Shown: positions 12,174 through 23,928 of the stretch, piece by piece | Layout: each line of letters begins with the position of its first letter | Position numbering within the stretch: the first letter of the stretch is position 1 | Origin: Hibiscus mutabilis | Taxonomy: Eukaryota > Streptophyta > Magnoliopsida > Malvales > Malvaceae | Direction: 5' to 3' | Length of the DNA stretch: 64,000 nucleotides | Assembly (NCBI GenBank): GCA_019671005.1 | Contig: CM033719.1 | Coordinates: 24,850,750 to 24,914,749 of the forward strand | The notes under the pieces: generated by a model | The model's input: the letters and a program-made list of their open reading frames with translations, nothing else | What the model was told of the DNA's origin: nothing | The model's database searches: none | Position numbers and translations under genes: made by a program

Positions 12174-13277
12174 TACGGGTGAGCATTCGATCGAGTCGAG
12201 TCAAAAATTTTCAAGTTATTCGAGTTGACGCGTCATATTTTACAACTTGAACTTAATTTGAATTTTTTTTGATTCGAGTCGAGTTTATAAAATTCAAGTC
12301 GAGAACAAGTCAAGTCGAGTTTTTGAGTTCCTATAAAAATTTAATTGTAATTATTTATCATGTTATAGTATGGTTTGATTTCAATTTAAACGACTTTCTC
12401 TAATCATATAAGATATGCATATATATATATATATATATATATATTTCTTGATATTATTTTTCACATGTATAAGTACAATTTGAAATGTTATTTAATAAAA
12501 ATATCATCTAAACTTCTAAAATATATTTATAATATTATTTTTAAATAAGGAACTTTTGGGGATAAAGTATTGATGGGAGTATAAATTAGTCAATGAATTG
12601 ATGTGAAGAAAAAAGTTACAAAAAAATTCAGTTAAAGGACTAAATTTCAAAAATAATATATTTGCTAAAAATATGAACTGAAGCTATATATATAATATAG
12701 TGTTAGTGAATAATGTTGTTTAATTTTGGTCAAAAATAGACTTAGAACGAAAGAGAAATTGAAGAAATGGGAAAAATTCAAAGTTGAGGGGCTAAATTGC
12801 AAAAGTAGGAAATTTAATTTAAAAATATGAATTGAAGCTAAATAGGTATTCTACAGTGGTTCAGGAGCATGTGGCTCAAATTTGGTCAAAATTTAACTTA
12901 AAACAAATGAAGGATTTAAGAAATGAGGAAATCATACAAAGTTAAGGGGCTGAATTGAAAAATATGAAATTTATTTTCAAAAATATGAATTTAAGGTAAA
13001 TAAGTTTACTAAGTTGGTTTAGGAATATGTGGTTCAAGTTTGGTAAAAATGAACTTAAAATAAAGGAAGAATTGATGAAAAATAAAATCAGGGACTAAAT
13101 TGCAAAACTGTAAAATTTAATTTTTTGATTTTTTAGTTTTTCGAGTTGGGAAAGTTTCAACTCGACTCGAACTCAAATTTTTTTCTATTTACTCGAGTTG
13201 ACTCGAATAAATCGAATAACTCAAAATTGAAAAAAATATCAATTTTTTTGAGTCAAGTCGAGTTTTGCTCACCCCTA
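12174..13277. mobile_element. Non-autonomous hAT-like element, 1.1 kb
   Basis: Ends are TACGGGTGAGC on the left and GCTCACCCCTA on the right, near-perfect terminal inverted repeats of TAGGGGTGAGC. The flanking 8-mers CAGGTGCC (12166-12173) and CATGTGCC (13278-13285) differ by one base and read as an 8-bp target-site duplication, the hAT signature. Both subterminal regions are dense in TCGAGT/ACTCGA motifs. There is no transposase frame. The interior is AT-rich and includes an (AT)n run at 12420-12444. It sits within the gag region of the minus-strand chromovirus, so it is younger than that element. Confidence 0.78.
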
Positions 13278-13659
13278 CATGTGCCTGCCTACCTCTAGCA
13301 AGCAAATGACAATCTTGTCTGATGTGATCTATCGAACCACAACTCCAGCAAGAGTTCACAGCCATAACTGCAGGAACCTGCCCCTCTCTGGCCAAACGCG
13401 GACAATCTCGCCTCAAATGTTCTCTCGAACCACAGCCCCAAAAACTATTATGTGTTGCTCGGACCTGAGCACCCTATCCCTGATATCCTCGTCCTACACC
13501 ATCTCCACTGCGTCTCATATCTGGTCGGAACCTCCGATCATGGTGCCTCTTAGCCTGGCCACCCCAGAACTATACTTTGCAGCTCTCTTCCTCGAGCTAA
13601 AACCTCTAGAACAACGAGACAAACCCAGACTCTGCTCTATATCCTTTGCTCGAGATACC
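13278..13659 (-). pseudogene. Chromovirus gag, zinc-knuckle part
   Basis: On the minus strand this encodes the nucleocapsid region: a segment reading GCGSREHLRRDCPRLA (about 13430-13390) and a second CCHC knuckle CWSCGSIDHIRQDC (about 13350-13310). All Cys/His positions of the second knuckle are present, unlike the plus-strand relative at 53.2 kb, where they are mutated. Gag is split: the N-terminal part lies at 16777-17480 beyond a solo LTR, and protease continues beyond the hAT-like element. Confidence 0.8.
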
Positions 13660-16600
13660 TGTAGCGACTATTTTTGTAGTCGAAGGCCGCTATGAAAAAT
13701 TAATAAATCGTATTTGGGGGTATTCCCGCTTTTATTGAAAAATTATTTAAATATGGGAATTTTTAGAAAAAAAAACTCGTATTTTAAAAATGGAGTCACC
13801 ACCGGCCACTGTGGTAGGCCGGACTCCGTAAAAATAAAAACCAAAAATTTTCTAAAACATTGGGTTTGAGAGTTAGTTACGGATGTGGAAGGGTTAGCAA
13901 CCCACACCGCCCAAAATCGGTACCAATTAGGTTCATATCGTATTTATAAAAAATAAAAATTCGTTTTAATTTAATAATTAATCCCTAAAAGGCAAGTTTC
14001 GACTATTAATTTTTACCTTAATCCACAGTACAAAAAGAGATGACACCCTGAGATCGGGATGCACTCCCATTAGAATACCGGGATAAAAGGCTTAAAACTA
14101 CGTGTGAGAAGAATAAATATGATAAATTAAAAAACATGAATTAATAAAGAGTAAACGATATTAAAACACATTCGCATATGTGGAAAAGTAAATATAAATA
14201 ATTAAAATTAACCATCCATGCTTGTATAAACATAATATATACAATATATATAACATGTAACATTTAATATACATCAATATACAAAAAAAAATATAATATG
14301 TATAACATATACATATAATATAAATTACATAAATAATATGACATATATAACATATAATGTAATACATAATGTAAAACATTAGTTAGCATGTACATAATAT
14401 AATATATATATATATATGTACTAATACATAAATAATACGATATAGTATACATACTAAATATAATATATTTTGTGCATGTAATAAGCATAACATATACATA
14501 TACATATATAAACATACATTAATATATATATTAATAAATAACAAAAATAAACAACAATATTGAACAATTAAATAAATATATAAACAATAATATATTAAAT
14601 ACAAAAACATAAATAACATATATCGAATATGATAATAATACAAACACAACTATAACAAAAAAATAATAAAAACGCTAAATATATAAACAATTAAACAAAA
14701 GTGTAAATTAAATACTGAAATTAAAAGAACAAGGACCAAATAATTAATCCATAAAAACAGTTTTAAATTGGTAGAAAAGGGCTTGATTGAAAGACTGAAA
14801 AAAGAAAAGGGGACTAAAATTGTAATTTTCCCCTCAATCAGTAAATAAACAAAACTAGGGATTAAATTAAAAATGACTAAAACATGCGAGGACCAATAGT
14901 GTAAATAAAGCATGCGGCGAGACATTTTTAAAAAAAAATGAGGCGGAGGGACCGGAGGGGTAATTTTACCCTTTAAAATCTTGTTTCATTTAATTTTAGG
15001 ACTAAATTGAAATGTAAAAAAACATGGATGACCAGAGACCGGATTTAAAGAGGCGGAAGGACTGCATGTGAAATAATGAAAACACTGAGGGATTAAAAAG
15101 GAAATAACCCAAAAAATATTTTTAAAACTCTATAAAACCCCTTTTTTACCGACTATTCCACTCTTTTAGCCCAAAATTTTTTTACCCCTTAAAATTATAC
15201 CCTCGTTTTCCCTCTGGAAAAATAGATGAACATCGTCGTGTGTTTATCATAATCTGGGGATGAACCCAGAAACTGGTGAGTCTCTGCCGTGCTGGCCACC
15301 TCAAACCACCGCCGGCCGCTATTTGTCGGCGCCGGCGAACCTTAAACACTGACCTAAAACGCCCCCTTTCAAACTAAGCCTAGATCTGTCTTAGATTTTA
15401 GGAAAAAGAATTTTTTTTCTTAGATCTAGGAAAATCCAAACTTAAAACTATTTAAAAAAAACTTTCTGAAAAACATTATGTCGACCTTCCCCAACGGTTC
15501 ACCTTTCAAAAAGCTTATCACCGGCGAAGGAAGGCCGACGGCCAAGGGTAAACTTCAAACCCTTTCTATCTTTGTTTTTATTAGTATTTTTGTTTCGAAT
15601 ATTTGTATGCAACAAAGAAAGAAGAGATTACTGCTGGAAAAAAAACTTTTATTTCCTCCGAATCTGTAAGAGTACATTATTGGCTGATTACATATATATG
15701 CTCATTTTTCTGATTTTTTTGTTTGCATGAGTAAGCAAGAATTAAATGCTTGAACTGTGGATTTGATGTGAATATGATTTCCCTCTATTTTTTATGTTGT
15801 TTTCCATGCTTGGAGGGTGGGCTGGTGAGGTCGTCGTATAGTAGATGCGAGAATTTCGGCGGTAAAGCCAAGTAGCGGAGGAGATGAAGAGTTATCAGCC
15901 AGACGAAATCTAGGCTGCTGGATAAAATCTGATCCAACAACAAAGATGGCTTAAAGATCGGACGACCAAGACGTAATCTAGAGAAAGACAAGGTTACACG
16001 AGATCTTGCCACATGGCACGTGGGAAAACGGACGGTCTCGCGCATGCTTTGCACGCTCGCGTGAGAGATGAATGATCTGGGGGTGAGCTTCACGCCCGCG
16101 AGCTGGATGGTCTTGGCGGCACCTGGACTGTTGGATCAAATCTTGATCCAATGGTTAGAATGACGGGTGCTGCAAAAGAAAAGAAGGGTTATCAAATTTA
16201 GGCTTAGGGTTTTTAGCAAGATTAGCCCAAACGGGCCTATGTAATTTTTTGGGGTTTTAAATTGTAATTGGACTTGGACATTATAGAAGTTTGGGTTTTA
16301 ATATATTTGATCTGTTTTTAAATTGTAACCCAATAATATTATTAACTGTTAAAAATAATATTATCCAACAATAATACATATATACGAACATATAATAATA
16401 CGTACATATATTATACATGCATTCAAAATGATACTCATATGTATACATACACATACATTAATCACATGCAATATAAAACATATATATAATGTATGCATAT
16501 ATCTAATAAATATTATCAATCATTAATAACACATACATACTATACATATATATACGTACATATATTATCAATCATTAATAACACATACATACTATACATG

Positions 16601-16771
16601 CATATATGTACATATACATACAACACACATACAAGCATATAATATATACAAACACATTTTAAAAACATATTAAAGGTAACAATAATAATACGATACATAC
16701 ATGTGGCATATAATAATAATAACAATATTAATAATAATATTATACAACCCGGACAAAAATGAGTGATTGCA
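13660..16771 (-). mobile_element. Solo LTR, Tat/Ogre-like, TSD ATACC
   Basis: Plus-strand ends are TGTAGCGACT and AGTGATTGCA, flanked on both sides by ATACC (13655-13659 and 16772-16776), a perfect 5-bp target-site duplication. On the minus strand the LTR therefore starts TGCAATCACTC and ends GTCGCTACA. The conserved LTR block seen in three other LTRs lies in reverse orientation at 13790-13920, and paired CCGTTGGATC-type hairpins lie at 15912-16154. No internal region or second LTR is present, so it is the product of LTR-LTR recombination. Tyr/Ile-rich frames at 14160-14650 are AT-rich artefacts. Confidence 0.87.
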
Positions 16772-17480
16772 ATACCAAAACATTAAACTCAGTATACTTA
16801 GTACGTCTTGACATCTTGCACTAAACCATACCAGAAATCATCACAGCGGTGCCTCTCATCCTGTACTCAATCGTACGAACTACACCTCATACTCGGACAC
16901 TATCATACTGCCCTGAACCAAGGCCATAAACTCTCATTTCTTGTTGTCCAAATATCTAACACCCAAATATTTCTTCTTGAAAGTAGCTTGGAAAAATGCT
17001 CACATCACCGGGTTCCATGCCTGTGATTAAAGTGGTCCACCAACTATACGCATCCCCTTGCAACAGGGAAACAACACATCCCATCTTGTAGTCATCGCTA
17101 CAACCCATCTGAACCAAGATATGCTATGTACTGGTCATTTGTTCCTCAGATGCCTCGGGTGCCAACCCTCTATACTCAACCCCTCCAAGGTTACGCAAAT
17201 GTTGTAATGGCAAACCCGGATTAACAGCAGCAGGTGCCGGAGTAGGTACATGAACTCCAACCAACGCGGCCTAGAACGCTCATGTCATCGCCTGGACCAA
17301 AGGCGTCATATCCCCAACACAGGACCAAGTGGTGCAGAGGGTACTTGTTCCACTCCCTCAAGAGGATTAGGCGGAGGATGCGGCAAATTCTTAGGGTGTA
17401 CAATCTCGCCCTCAACTCTTTGCCTTCCGGCACCAGCATTTCTACTAGATCATAATTCTCTCCTCGATGGCATAGTCTAA
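16772..17480 (-). pseudogene. Chromovirus gag, N-terminal part
   Basis: Minus-strand translation gives a start MPSRREL at about 17472, then a Pro-rich stretch (PPNPLEGVEQVP), several stops, and the gag core motif SLLQGDAYSWWTTL near 17080-17040. Similar motifs occur in the plus-strand relative at 52.6-53.1 kb. At least four stops or frameshifts are visible. The sequence resumes at 13659 beyond the solo LTR. Confidence 0.72.
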
Positions 17481-17716
17481 AATGTATCTAAGGCATGATA
17501 ATTACACAGAAAAACAAAAATAATCAAGCCAGCTTCAAGCAAGGATCCAAGACTTCCATTTTAAACCAAAAGCAATTCATAAACATAGTAATATGGCAAT
17601 GTGTCCCCAAAGTAGCCAACATGGCATAATTCAAACATCGTATATGTAAACAATCATCGTACATAGAAAAAATCATGTTACAAACACCAACAATATCCCA
17701 ATTTCTCGTAAACCCA

Positions 17717-17728
17717 GCTCTAATACCA
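17717..17728 (-). other. Primer-binding site, initiator tRNA-Met type
   Basis: The minus strand reads TGGTATTAGAGC a few bases after the 5' LTR end. It differs by one transition from TGGTATCAGAGC, which is complementary to the 3' end of plant initiator tRNA-Met and is intact in the plus-strand relative at 52257. Confidence 0.7.
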
Positions 17729-17733
17729 CCAAA

Positions 17734-20700
17734 TATAACCCTCTTAGCCCAGCCTAGCCGAAACTGGACTAAAAGAGTCACATTAGTTTTCTCGAGGCAA
17801 ACCCGAGCTAAAAACCCTAAACTGATCCCTTTTTATTTTTATCTTGTCTAGATGCGTGTTATTAAAGTCCTATATGTACATGCCTCAGCAATATTGTCTC
17901 GTTTAAATAGATTACGATTCGGAGATCAATTGCCCAACATATCACATAAAGGACCAAACGTAAACTTTATAAACTTCAGGGAAAATTACATGTTTAAGAT
18001 TACCAACCTTTAATTATTCCAATTGCATGCTCATAAGTCCATTTCCATTCCAAAACAATCACCCAAACTAAATTAATTACATTCATATCAAACAGGGACC
18101 ATATTGCAAGATTTCTAAACTTTAGCATTACTCGATAGCACAAAAATAGCATAGCGTACCAATACAGGCAAGCCTGTATCGATACGGCTCCTTGTACCGA
18201 TACACATATAGCATGTATCGATACAGTATGTTGACCACACCGTACTGATACATCATTGACCTATACCAATACCCCTTGATTATTTTGAGAACTCGAAATT
18301 CCAGTGGCTAAAGCCCGTATCGATACGGTACCCCGTGTATCGATACGGCTTGTTAATATCGAAAGGGTATTTCGATATGCTGGCCCGTGTACTGATACCT
18401 AGAACTATTTTCCTTCAAGGAGTACCGATGCGTTGGCTAGGCATATCGGTATGCTAGACTTAATTTCAGTATATTGAGCCTCTACAAGACCCCGCGTACC
18501 GAACCTTGAGGTACCGTACCAGTACGCAGAGGCCTATAATAACCTCTAGGACCAATATATGACACTTTGGCTCATTCCAAACAACATTAACACCTAGCTA
18601 ACACACATATAACATAATCAACATACTTTATCATCAACATAACATCATCAAGGCCATCCTAGCTTTTCTAACATACTCAAGCAATCAATTCCAAAGGCAT
18701 GCTTCCTAGTCCACATTCAAATCATCAAACCAACCATATCTCAATCACTTAAAACATATTACAAGTCCAAAACAACAATTAAAACTTGCAACAATAGGGA
18801 GTTCTTCAAAAACCCTCCCAAAACCTCAATTGACACATTGCCATTATTACTACTTTATGACGTCCAAACCGTACTTTGAAAACAAGTCCTTGGGAATCCT
18901 TTCCTTGCTACCACAAACCTTAATTCTCTGTATTGATAGAAAAGAGAGCGTAAGCACACTAGGCTTAGTGAGAAATGCTCAAACACAACCATCATCAATG
19001 CATTTTAAAACCATCTCACTTTTCTTTTGCAAAATGTATTTCAAAACTCTTTAAAACATCAACACATCATCATGCCTTATCAAAATCGCGCACTTAAGAT
19101 TTCCAAAATAGCAAATTAAACCATATGCAACATGTATCATGGATCCCGTAGCAAAATCCCATTTGCTACCTTCAATTTAATCTTTCCCATGCATACTACC
19201 AATGCAAGGCTTAAAGAGTAAAACATGTTTAAATCACATTAAACAACATAATCCATCTCATAATACATAAACAATTATATTGGCTCTCAAGTGATCATTT
19301 ACCAAGTCCATTTACCAAAAACGTGACATTGGATACACGGATTCAACAAGTGTTCTCACAACACTTAACAAACAATCTACCGATAATACAAGGTTCACAC
19401 ACGGGAGTATTCGATACACATAAACCCTTCTACTGTTGTGACACCCGTGGTAGAGTATTCGGTACCCATAAACCCCTAACACCACTCATCGGTACTATGT
19501 TTAATCCAATAACGGCAGTCTTCGATACTGTACAACCCTTCAATCGTTAGGGTACTTGGATGGAGTATTTGGTACACCATATAAACCCCTCAATATCCAA
19601 GGGACCTTTTACAGTGCATTATCAATCCTATGGCCGGTCAACTATATCTGATTTCATTTTCAAACCATTTCATACCATCATTTGCCAGTATAATTCATTT
19701 TAACATCAACAACTCATATTTTCATATGCATCATCAAAACCATTTAACCAATGCAATAAACCTTGCATTAAACAATCTTTATAAACATTAACAAAACGTG
19801 CATTACCTCCAAATGAATCAACATCATTTTGTAACCAATTTCCAGCATTAAACCAAGCTCAAAACATGCATATACAATGAGCAATTAAACCATTTAAAAC
19901 GAGAGCATCAACTATTGCCAAAGCTGAGTTCGAGAGAGAATTCATCTTCTACTCACTTCTAAGCTTAAATCATCGTTTCAAGCTCGATATAAACTCCCAA
20001 GCACAACTTTCAAACCTTTGCAAAGTTGAAAACACTTTTCCACTCACCGACTCGCAAAACCTCGCTTGCCGATGCGACCAACACCCCTCCAAAGCTTTCA
20101 GAACTCGCGTTCAAGCTTGAGGACCAATTTCCCTTACTTTTAGCCACGCAAAAAAGAGGTACATTGCATCAAAATTCAATCAACATCACAACAACACAAA
20201 ACCTCAAAATCTTTTACCCAAAACCACTCCACAACTTCCAAAATTAACAACAAACCTCTTCCAAACTTAACCCAGCCGCACTCAAACGTTTCAACACTTT
20301 AATTAACATAAATTGACATCTAAAAACACTTCCCAGACATCCTTATATCTCTAACATTCATTTAACCACCACAACTCCTTAAAAACACATAACTAGCAAC
20401 TTGGAAAATTAGAGATTCGCATAACTTCGGGATTCCAATGTTAAAACCAACTTATTAACATTATAAAACATCAAAATCTTGTTTATAATCAATCAAGAAC
20501 TCAGTAAAACAGATCTGAAATGGAAATCACTTAATCTCGTCAATTAAACTTTGATTTAATCAATTTCCACAATTAAATTATCAAAACTCATTAGAAAACA
20601 TTAAACAATGATCAAATACTTGAGAATTTCAATAAAGAACCATTCATTAGAAGAGAAGAATAAACCTTACCTCTAATGGGTGAATTTCCTCTCAATTGGA

Positions 20701-21299
20701 TGTTTACTCTTGGAAAACAAGGAAAAACAATGAGATTTTGGAAAACAAGATTGAAGAATCCACTAGAAATCAAAGGTTTAAGAAATCAAGAACATTACCT
20801 CAAATATTTAATGCAAAATAGAGTGTTTTTGGTCTGAAGAGAAGTTGAGAGAAAAGTTTAAGAAAATAAGTTACGTCAAATATGTTTTTAGAAAAATAAC
20901 TACCGTCTTTTAATTAATTTCCCTTTAATTCTTTTAATTAAAACTAATTAAAAATAATCCCAATTAAAAGTAAACTCATATTAAAACATTGGGTGAAATA
21001 GCTCCTTAAGAATTCTAAGATTTGACCCTTTTTCAAAATAGTCATTAAAAACAGTTTTTATTCTTTACATTTTAGTCATTAGCCAAAATGTCTAATTTCC
21101 AAATTCTATTTTCCAAAATTGACTTTGCCAAAAATATCCATATACTAAGTAATGATTTTTATATATTCTTCCCATATTTTTCTCAAACCAAAAGTATTTG
21201 TTTTGATTTTAATCCGGAATCCAACTCTATTCTCTAATCCTGGTCTACCAGACCGTCTAATTACCTAGAAACTCCTAGGCCCAAAACTGGGGCATTACA
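17734..21299 (-). repeat. 5' LTR of the minus-strand chromovirus (3.57 kb)
   Basis: Begins on the minus strand at 21299 with TGTAATGCCCC and ends at 17734 (GGGTTATA, decayed from GGGTTACA) just before the primer-binding site. It contains the ACTAAGCCT...GCTTACGCTC box (reverse complement at 18947-18973), an array of GTATCGATAC-like motifs (18150-18530), and a second array of GGGAGTATTCGATAC-like motifs (19390-19610). It shares only the general layout and short blocks with the LTR at 48779, so it belongs to a sister subfamily. Confidence 0.87.
18150..18530. repeat. Dispersed GTATCGATAC/GTACCGATAC motif array in an LTR
   Basis: More than a dozen copies of a near-palindromic ~10-mer (GTATCGATAC, GTACCGATAC, GTATCGGTAC and one-base variants) lie at irregular 15-40 bp spacing in both orientations. 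The sequence between them is not repetitive, so this is not a satellite. Equivalent arrays occur in other LTRs of this window. Confidence 0.75.
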
Positions 21300-22556
21300 G
21301 TAATCCACCACTAATTAAATTTCTATGTAGGACAGGTACATACAGAACATTTTGCAAGGCTAAAGTTTTACCAGATGTTAGTTTTAGCAAAACTTTCCAT
21401 TTGCCTAGCACTTCTAAATTGCTGGAGTTTCCCATGTCCACTTGTTCACCATTCTTCACATCTTCAAACTCGATGAACAACTCTCGTTTGGTGCAGAAAT
21501 GTCTAGAAGGTCCAGTGTCTACAACCTACTCAGCATTGTTCTCCACCAGATTGACTTCAAAAACCACCGTTGCTATGATGTATTCAGTATTCTCAGCAAC
21601 GTTCAATCGTGGTTTGTTCTTATTTCGATAATCTGACTGTTGTTCACACTGGTAAAATTTGTGTCTAGCCCGTCCGTACACATAATAATTGACAGGCCTT
21701 TGTCGAGCCTTACCCTTCACATGATTTTTAAAGTTGACAGTCTTCTGGGTTTTGGTCTTTTACTTTGGCCACCTCGTCTTATGGGCTTATTAGACTTAAA
21801 CTCTGAGGCAGGCCCAGATTCAACAAGATTAGCCTTAAAATAAGGATTATTAGAAAAAAAATTAACTTATTTTAAGTCGGTTGGCTACTTCTATATTCAT
21901 GTGGCTCACAAGCTCTTAAATTATAAACACACCCTTCTTGTGTTTCAAAAAGTTACGGTAGTCAGGCAGGACTTGGGCAGCTTCTCTATAAGGAAATTTT
22001 CTTGCAGAACTTCGTACATCTGTATGCCCTCGGCCAAGATGTCGAAAACTAGCTTCTCTTAATTATGAACCTGATCCATGATTGGCTTGTCGTTGGACAT
22101 CTAGAATTTGAGCCATTCGTCGACCACATGCTTCTTGATTCTAGCATAAACGAATCCATACTTCTTTTTCAGTGTGTCACATATAGCCTTTGTACTTTTT
22201 TCTTTAAAAAACATGTCAAACAGTTTTTTTGACATATGACTTAGAAGAAAGCCATGAACAGTCTTGTTGTCTTTCTCGTACTTGTCAATGGAAGCTTGAG
22301 CATGAGCAGTAACATCTGCAGACTGCAGAACTGCACTTGTGGCGATAGGAGTGGTGTCACCGCCAGCCGCAGTGAAATCAACGTCTAAGGATGATGGAGT
22401 CATTGGTGACTTAGGCGAAAGCTTGAGCAACACATAGTCAAGATCATCTTGCTCAAAGAATATGATTATCCGTTAGGACCACCTCCGGTAATTGGTCCCG
22501 TCGAGTGCCTCGAGTTTTGATAGATCTGGTTCAAGCTTTGGTACTGGGTTTGACAT
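21300..22556 (-). pseudogene. Ty1/copia gag-pol fragment
   Basis: Starts on the minus strand at 22556 with MSNPVPKLEPDLSKLEALDG and continues into a UBN2-type gag domain (22433-22101). It then gives a nucleocapsid-like segment at 21720-21526 (YYVYGRARHKFYQC, with one knuckle Cys changed to Tyr). It ends in the protease/GAG-pre-integrase region (VLYVPVLHRNLISGGLL) at 21298. A TAA follows RRW near 22476 and frames shift several times. The chromovirus LTR begins at 21299, so the copia sequence is cut there. Confidence 0.82.
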
Positions 22557-23928
22557 TTACAGTATAGAACTCGTTTCTAAATTGTTGGTAATATTACTAC
22601 AAGATCAAACTGTTAGCACTGACTGGATAATAATAAACAGAAATAAAAGGTAGATAAAAAATCGTGTTATGGTATAACCACTACCTTAAAAATGATTTTG
22701 CCTCGATGTGTGTAATCCCTGCAGCAGGCAGTCGTCCCCCGAGGTTAACATGGTAGCTCCAATAATCATACACCCAAAGATCAAAGTGGACAAAGGTGGA
22801 ATTGCTCTTCTCACATAAAGAAAAAAACAACTTTAAAAACAGAGAATTGAAGAGACATCCGAATTTTGAAAACCCTGTCTATTTATAGGTTGTACACAAG
22901 AGTTAAACACAAAAATTTGAATCAGTCTTAAACACTGATTTCCGAGTTTAACGGTTCGCCAAACTGTTGAAATCCAGCCACTCATTAATTAGGTGATAAA
23001 AATCAGGAACTAATCAGTAGATTAATTTTGATTTTATTCTAATTAACAACTAATTAAAATGTTTCAATTTTAGTAATTCGCCTATAAATATGGTTCAAGA
23101 ATTCAATTTTTCAGAAAATAATTCAAAAGAAATTATTCTAAATTTCCCCCGAAAAGATAGAACGCACATGGACGTGTTGAAGACATGTGTTACCATAATC
23201 ACGACCGAACTAAACTGAGCCGAGCCAGCCGACGGTACGCGCGTGCGAGAGAGTTGTTTAACCACATTCAACAAAGGAGGTAAATGAAGTCTCTTTAAAT
23301 ACCATTCCCAAGGGATGTACCCTCGCAATGTGGGATATAACCAACACATGGCAATTAAATTATTTTGTATTATAACACATTTAGTCTTCCATGTTTGCAC
23401 ATTAAAACAATTTTGTCCTAATTCAAAAAAAAATAATAAATTTAACCCTTATTATTTACACATTATTTCAATTTCACCTTATTTTAATTAAAAATAAGTT
23501 AACCCTATACCTTAAAACCAAAACTCTATGTAACAAATTCAGAGAATTTAGTTCTCAAAAACTTTAACTTTAATGCTAAACAACTTTTCCTCTTTGCCCC
23601 AAACGAGATTCATACTCTAGAACTTAAAGATTTAACCTTGAACATGAAGACGTTTGGGTGGAAGATGGGAATGGGTGAGAGAGGGAACAAGGGGACCAAG
23701 ATGATCTCACTCCCTCTATTTTCTGCAGAAAATAAAGTCCCACATCAGCTCTCTTTGTCTTCAATTTGATATTTACCAAAAAACCCTTCAATCATCATTC
23801 CATTTCTATCACCAAATCAACCTTCCAAGCCCAATAAGGCTTTCAAGGCCCAAACGTCTTGGCTTAAACATGACGCCCAAACCTCAGGTTAACCCGACCC
23901 TCGGGTTCCGAAACCCGGGTCGTTACAT
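22557..23928. other. No gene; copia leader and possible LTR remnant
   Basis: The first ~150 bases upstream of the copia gag start are probably its leader. The right end GGGTCGTTACA (23918-23928) is what the reverse complement of a gypsy LTR start, TGTAACGACCC, would look like, so the last few hundred bases may be an LTR remnant in minus orientation. I found no matching second end or target-site duplication. Frames here are short and unrecognised. Confidence 0.3.

Larger units (their letters stand above)
8767..21299 (-). mobile_element. Ty3/gypsy chromovirus (Del/Tekay-like), nested and decayed
   Basis: Read on the minus strand: 5' LTR (21299-17734), primer-binding site, gag, protease, reverse transcriptase, RNase H, integrase, C-terminal chromodomain-like segment, then a 3' LTR cut short at 8767. 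The order PR-RT-RH-IN is that of Ty3/gypsy. Long LTRs, an initiator-Met-type PBS and the chromodomain tail fit the Del/Tekay lineage. Two later insertions interrupt gag: a hAT-like element (12174-13277) and a solo LTR (13660-16771). Multiple stops, frameshifts and deletions make it inactive. Confidence 0.87.

Noticed and set aside
11714..12250. Plus-strand frames over the minus-strand pol
   Set aside because: The minus strand here encodes recognisable protease and RT motifs, so the plus-strand frames are shadows.
14161..14649. Tyr/Ile/Met-rich minus-strand proteins
   Set aside because: They arise from TATA-rich low-complexity sequence inside a solo LTR.
18150..18530. Centromeric satellite
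   Set aside because: The GTATCGATAC motifs are irregularly spaced with unique sequence between, so there is no monomer period.
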